Part shown: positions 8,076-11,056 of the stretch, in pieces
Layout: each line of letters begins with the position of its first letter
How positions within the stretch are numbered: the stretch's first letter is position 1
From: Physocladia obscura
Lineage: Eukaryota; Chytridiomycota; Chytridiomycetes; Chytridiales; Chytriomycetaceae
Direction of reading: 5' to 3'
Assembly (NCBI GenBank): GCA_027596945.1
Contig: JADGJH010001252.1
Location: 1 to 11,056, forward strand
DNA: 11,056 nucleotides
Notes under the pieces: model-generated
Told to the model about the DNA's origin: nothing
The model's input: the letters and a program-made list of their open reading frames with translations, nothing else
The model's database searches: none
Position numbers and translations under genes: made by a program

Positions 8076-10451
8076 ATGGATGAACACACCAACAATGATT
8101 ACTATAATGACTATGAGTACAATCATACTGATACCAGTCATACCAGCAGCGACTCTATAGATGCAATGCTGCACCGCACATACACCAGTAGCAGCGCAGA
8201 AGATACCGTGTCTTCGTCCGACGAGCACGAGGCCGCCGAGTGGGACTTGGTTGGCCTTGAGCAAAGATTATGGCGATTGCCAGAACAGCAACAACTGCAA
8301 CCCCAACCCCCACCCCCACCACAGCAACAAAAACTGCAACAGCCACTACAGCCACAACCACAGCCACAACAGCAGCAGCAGCAGCAGCTTAAAAAAGACC
8401 CTGTCTATTCAACTGCAACTACATCATCGACAAACAACCCATTCACGCCAATCTCAATCTGTTCATACAACACGGCCCTCGTTCCCGAACTCGATCGCGT
8501 CTTGTCCATATCTTCTGGCTCTGCATCCACTACCACTACAGCAGCAGTAACAACAACCGCCGCAAATGCTGCCGTCGCCGTTGTCGCCGCCGCAACTGCC
8601 ACGATTCTCTCTACTTCGCCTTCATTACATCAGCATCATCGATTCGGCAGTGCAGGTAGTAGTACTGGTGGCGGGATAACTTCAATTTCGGTCCGTGCCG
8701 AAAAGATTCTCGATTTTTGTCGCGGGGTTCATGTTTGCTTGTTACAGGAGGTACCCCCAAAAAAAATGTTTGCGTCATAGCATTTTGCAACGAGCCATTA
8801 CTTACACATAAATATAACTTGTCAGGTATGGGGTCCAGGCGTCGATGTTCTCACATCGGGACTGTCACTATCGCACGCGATTCCGTCAATGCTTCGATCA
8901 AGCAATTCTCCTGTCCTCACTGACACGGTCAACACGCTTTCGTTTTGGTTTTCGCGGACAGGTGGCCTTTGGGTTGCGCATTCGTGGATCAGCGATTGGG
9001 ACAGCGGTACCGGACATGGTATAACCGGCGGTGATGCAGGTGGTGATTCAGGTGTTGATGGCAGTAAAGACTTGCAACAACAGCAATCTCCTCCGAAATC
9101 CCCGAAACCATCACCAAACACAATAATCACACCTGCATTCCCACAACAACAACAACAACAACAACAACAACAGCAACAAACGCACCCACAATTAATTCCA
9201 CAACCGCGATCACAGACCCAACTACCACGATACCCGCCGTCAAAGCGCCCGCTGCCGCTCTTGTCGCTCCCGTCCATCCCGCTCACTGTTCCCGCCCTGA
9301 AATCTTTTACCGGTGGTGGCGGGAACGCGGTGCGCGCGCTGTTGCTTGACGTTTCGGAGGCGTGGGGGCCGGGAAGACGGCTTTTGTTGTTTAATCTACA
9401 ACTTGATTCATGTAAAAAAAAAAACAACAAAAATGAAGCGAACGCAGTGAGCAAGAAGACGAAAGAAAGAAGAAGAAACATACACACACATATATATAAG
9501 CGTTTATTTATTTTTTGATTGCTAATTTCCCCAAATCTTCAATTAGATGACGCCGTGAAAAGACGATTGCAATTACGAGAAGTCACTCAGTATATTCAAG
9601 AAGTCGTCTTGTCGCTGAGTTCGCTGATACCGCTAAACTCTGGTAACAGTAGCAGCAGCAGCAGAGAATATTTGCAGGCCGCGCAATCTCCGTCATCGTC
9701 ATTGTCGTCTTCGTCGTCGTCATACCTTTCGCAAAAACTAAAACAACAACAACATCATCATCTCTCAATTGGTGCCGACGAATTCGACATGATTGACGAA
9801 TATAGTAATATAAGCAGTACAAAAAACAATCAAAACCAACACCAAACCCGCCGCACCACCACCGTCGACAACAACAAAAACTCAAGCCAACAACAACAAC
9901 CCTACTACTACAGCTCCGAAAATTTAGACGCGGCCGCAAACATTGCCGAAATCACAGCATCGCTTTCACTGACCCCGCACGCGCTGTCTTCAAAACTCGT
10001 CCCGCATCTGCAAGCGATCGCGTTGAACACGGCGGTTCTTGTTTGCGGCGACTTTGCGGTCGCGGCGACGACTATCGCCGAGTATCCGAATGTTGTTGGA
10101 GTTTTGGGGCCTGGGGGGCGCGTTGTGGATTTGTTTGCAGACGAGAATGTTGTTGGCGGCGTTGGTGCAGGCGGCGGAGATACTGTCTGTGGTGACGGGA
10201 GAAATCGGCTCGTGAAGGCCGGCAGCGTGTTGGGACGCGTTGATTACATGCTCGCGGGCGTGAAGATGCGAGTTCCGACAGTTTCTGGTGGCTTGAGCGG
10301 TTCCGCAGTGGTGGGTACTGCGGAGGTGCAGTTTCTCGCGCTGGAGATGGTCGAGGGGCGGGTGGTTGGCAGCGAGCGTGGGGAGGAGGTGAGTGATCAT
10401 TGGGCGCTTTTGGGGCAATTCCGACCCCTGTGTGTTGCTGTGCCAAAATAA
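8076..10451 (+). CDS. EEP (DNase I-like) superfamily protein, sphingomyelinase-like, altered active site (3 exons)
   Basis: Exons 8076-8750, 8826-9411 and 9547-10451 give 721 residues; introns are 75 and 135 nt. Splicing restores LLQEVWGPG at junction 1 and NLQLDSYDAVKRRLQLREV at junction 2, as in the endonuclease/exonuclease/phosphatase fold. Motifs in order are SICSYNTAL (Asn 132), VCLLQEVW (metal-binding Glu 225), FWFSRTGGLWVAHSW, LLLFNLQLD (415-419), LVCGDFA (Asp 589), GRVDYML (Asp 653) and SDHWALLGQF (Asp 704, His 705). QEVW and overall order recall neutral sphingomyelinases, but substrate is unknown. Two normally conserved positions differ: the His of N-T-H-L is Gln 417, and the Asn of G-D-x-N is Ala 591. 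Long inserts (Ala/Ser/Thr 146-200, Gln/Pro 275-345, Ser/Gln/Asn 450-545) lie between the motifs, and residues 1-120 are Gln/Pro-rich and acidic. No membrane segment is seen. Family call is firm; function open. Confidence 0.82.
9144..9179 (+). repeat. CAA/CAG repeat encoding Gln12 in the EEP gene
   Basis: Nine CAA codons, one CAG and two CAA encode twelve glutamines inside exon 2 of the EEP gene. Other Gln-rich tracts occur in exon 1 (about 8280-8390) and exon 3 (about 9740-9900), all in inserts between the catalytic motifs. Confidence 0.9.
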
Positions 10452-10452
10452 A
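10447..10452 (+). terminator. AATAAA poly(A) signal overlapping the EEP stop codon
   Basis: The TAA stop (10449-10451) lies within an AATAAA hexamer, the same arrangement as in the RBM18-like gene. This is motif evidence only. Confidence 0.4.
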
Positions 10453-11056
10453 AACTATCCGCTGCTCTGTACAAACAAGTTCAAGATTAACAAATCAATA
10501 GTAAAAAAACTTTGGGTGCTTGCCGGTATTTTTTGGTAGACGAAACAATTTTTTTTTTTTTTTTTGAATGTTCTGGAGTAATTTAGTATAAATTTCGTGT
10601 GGTTTAATTGGGACGTTGAAGTATATGGACAAATTTTTAACTCAAATTTTCCATACAAACGGTATAAGACTTTTAGTATCATCCACATCAATTTTTCAGT
10701 TACAATAATGCAATGCAATTTTTATTTTCGATCTTGGCATTTTGAAAAATTATGCCAACACAACAAAAAAAAAAAAATGATGAAACGGTTATTATTATAT
10801 AAAAATTATAAAAATTTGGCGTCGCAGAAAGAGCTGGTAATTTTGACAGTTTTCCTTTTGGTTTCCATGGCAAAAATAAAATAATTCCAAATTCTTGTCT
10901 CCATTCTACAGTTGGTGGCTAACGAATGCACTTCCAGTTTTTGGACAATTAATTTTTGGTTTCAGTGAATATTTGTTTTGAAAAAAAGAGTTAAAGCAAA
11001 TTCAATCTCTCTGCAGTTTCAATAAAGCTCTAGTGTACTTTAAAAAAGTGTGAATT
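10453..11056. other. AT-rich flank, no supported gene
   Basis: The segment contains long A/T homopolymers (10549-10565, 10764-10777). A plus-strand frame of 95 codons (10597-10884) and a minus-strand frame of 87 codons (10718-10455) are open, but their products are Lys/Asn/Phe/Ile-rich as expected from AT-rich noncoding DNA, and neither shows a domain. I see no RNA gene here. Confidence 0.55.

Noticed and set aside
7368..8264. Minus-strand frame of 298 codons spanning the CDC6 end, the GC-rich locus and the EEP start.
   Set aside because: It crosses two firm genes and AT-rich spacers and reads as low complexity with no domain.
9402..9562. The residues NLQLD can be read both at the end of EEP exon 2 and just before exon 3, suggesting an exon duplication.
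   Set aside because: The second copy lies upstream of the only good acceptor (AATTAG) and has no acceptor of its own, so it is probably coincidence.
10597..10884. Plus-strand frame of 95 codons after the EEP gene.
   Set aside because: The product is Lys/Asn/Phe-rich, arises from AT-rich DNA with poly-A, and has no domain or start context.

Overview
The window looks like nuclear DNA of a fungus, probably an early-diverging one such as a chytrid. The reasons are short introns (54-76 nt, two near 125-135 nt) with GT...AG ends, gene gaps well under 100 bp in places, AT-rich intergenic DNA with A/T homopolymers, and homorepeat-rich proteins (poly-Gln, poly-Gly, poly-Ser). The placement is inferred from style and gene content. 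Nothing in the window fixes the species, and there is no sign of a bacterial operon, CRISPR array or prophage.

Layout. 1-1180 is AT-rich with no gene I can support. 1181-3797 is a tight head-to-tail array on the minus strand: a small gene for a probable mitochondrial basic protein (3392-3797), an RBM18-type RRM protein (2464-3308), and a type I isopentenyl-diphosphate isomerase in six exons (1181-2406). Gaps are 83 bp and 57 bp. 3800-5245 is an AT-rich island with relics: a broken DDE transposase C-terminus (+, about 3963-4150), a degenerate minus-strand frame of unknown origin (about 4236-4507), and a partial, degenerate RlmH-like SPOUT methyltransferase frame (-, 4564-4899). 5246-7481 is the replication-licensing AAA+ ATPase CDC6 in three exons (+). 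7550-8003 is a GC-rich tract that looks coding but changes frame twice. 8076-10451 is an endonuclease/exonuclease/phosphatase (EEP, DNase I-like) protein in three exons (+) with two substituted active-site positions. 10452-11056 holds nothing I can call.

The genes do not form one pathway. IDI makes dimethylallyl diphosphate for sterols and prenyl groups, CDC6 loads MCM helicase at origins, RBM18 is an RNA-binding protein, and the EEP protein may be a sphingomyelinase-like phosphodiesterase or a non-catalytic derivative. I rebuilt exon structures by hand from protein-family conservation and splice signals. I see no convincing new multi-gene system. The points most worth following are the altered EEP active site, the frame-switching GC-rich locus, two stop-free introns whose length is a multiple of three, and the RlmH-like relic.
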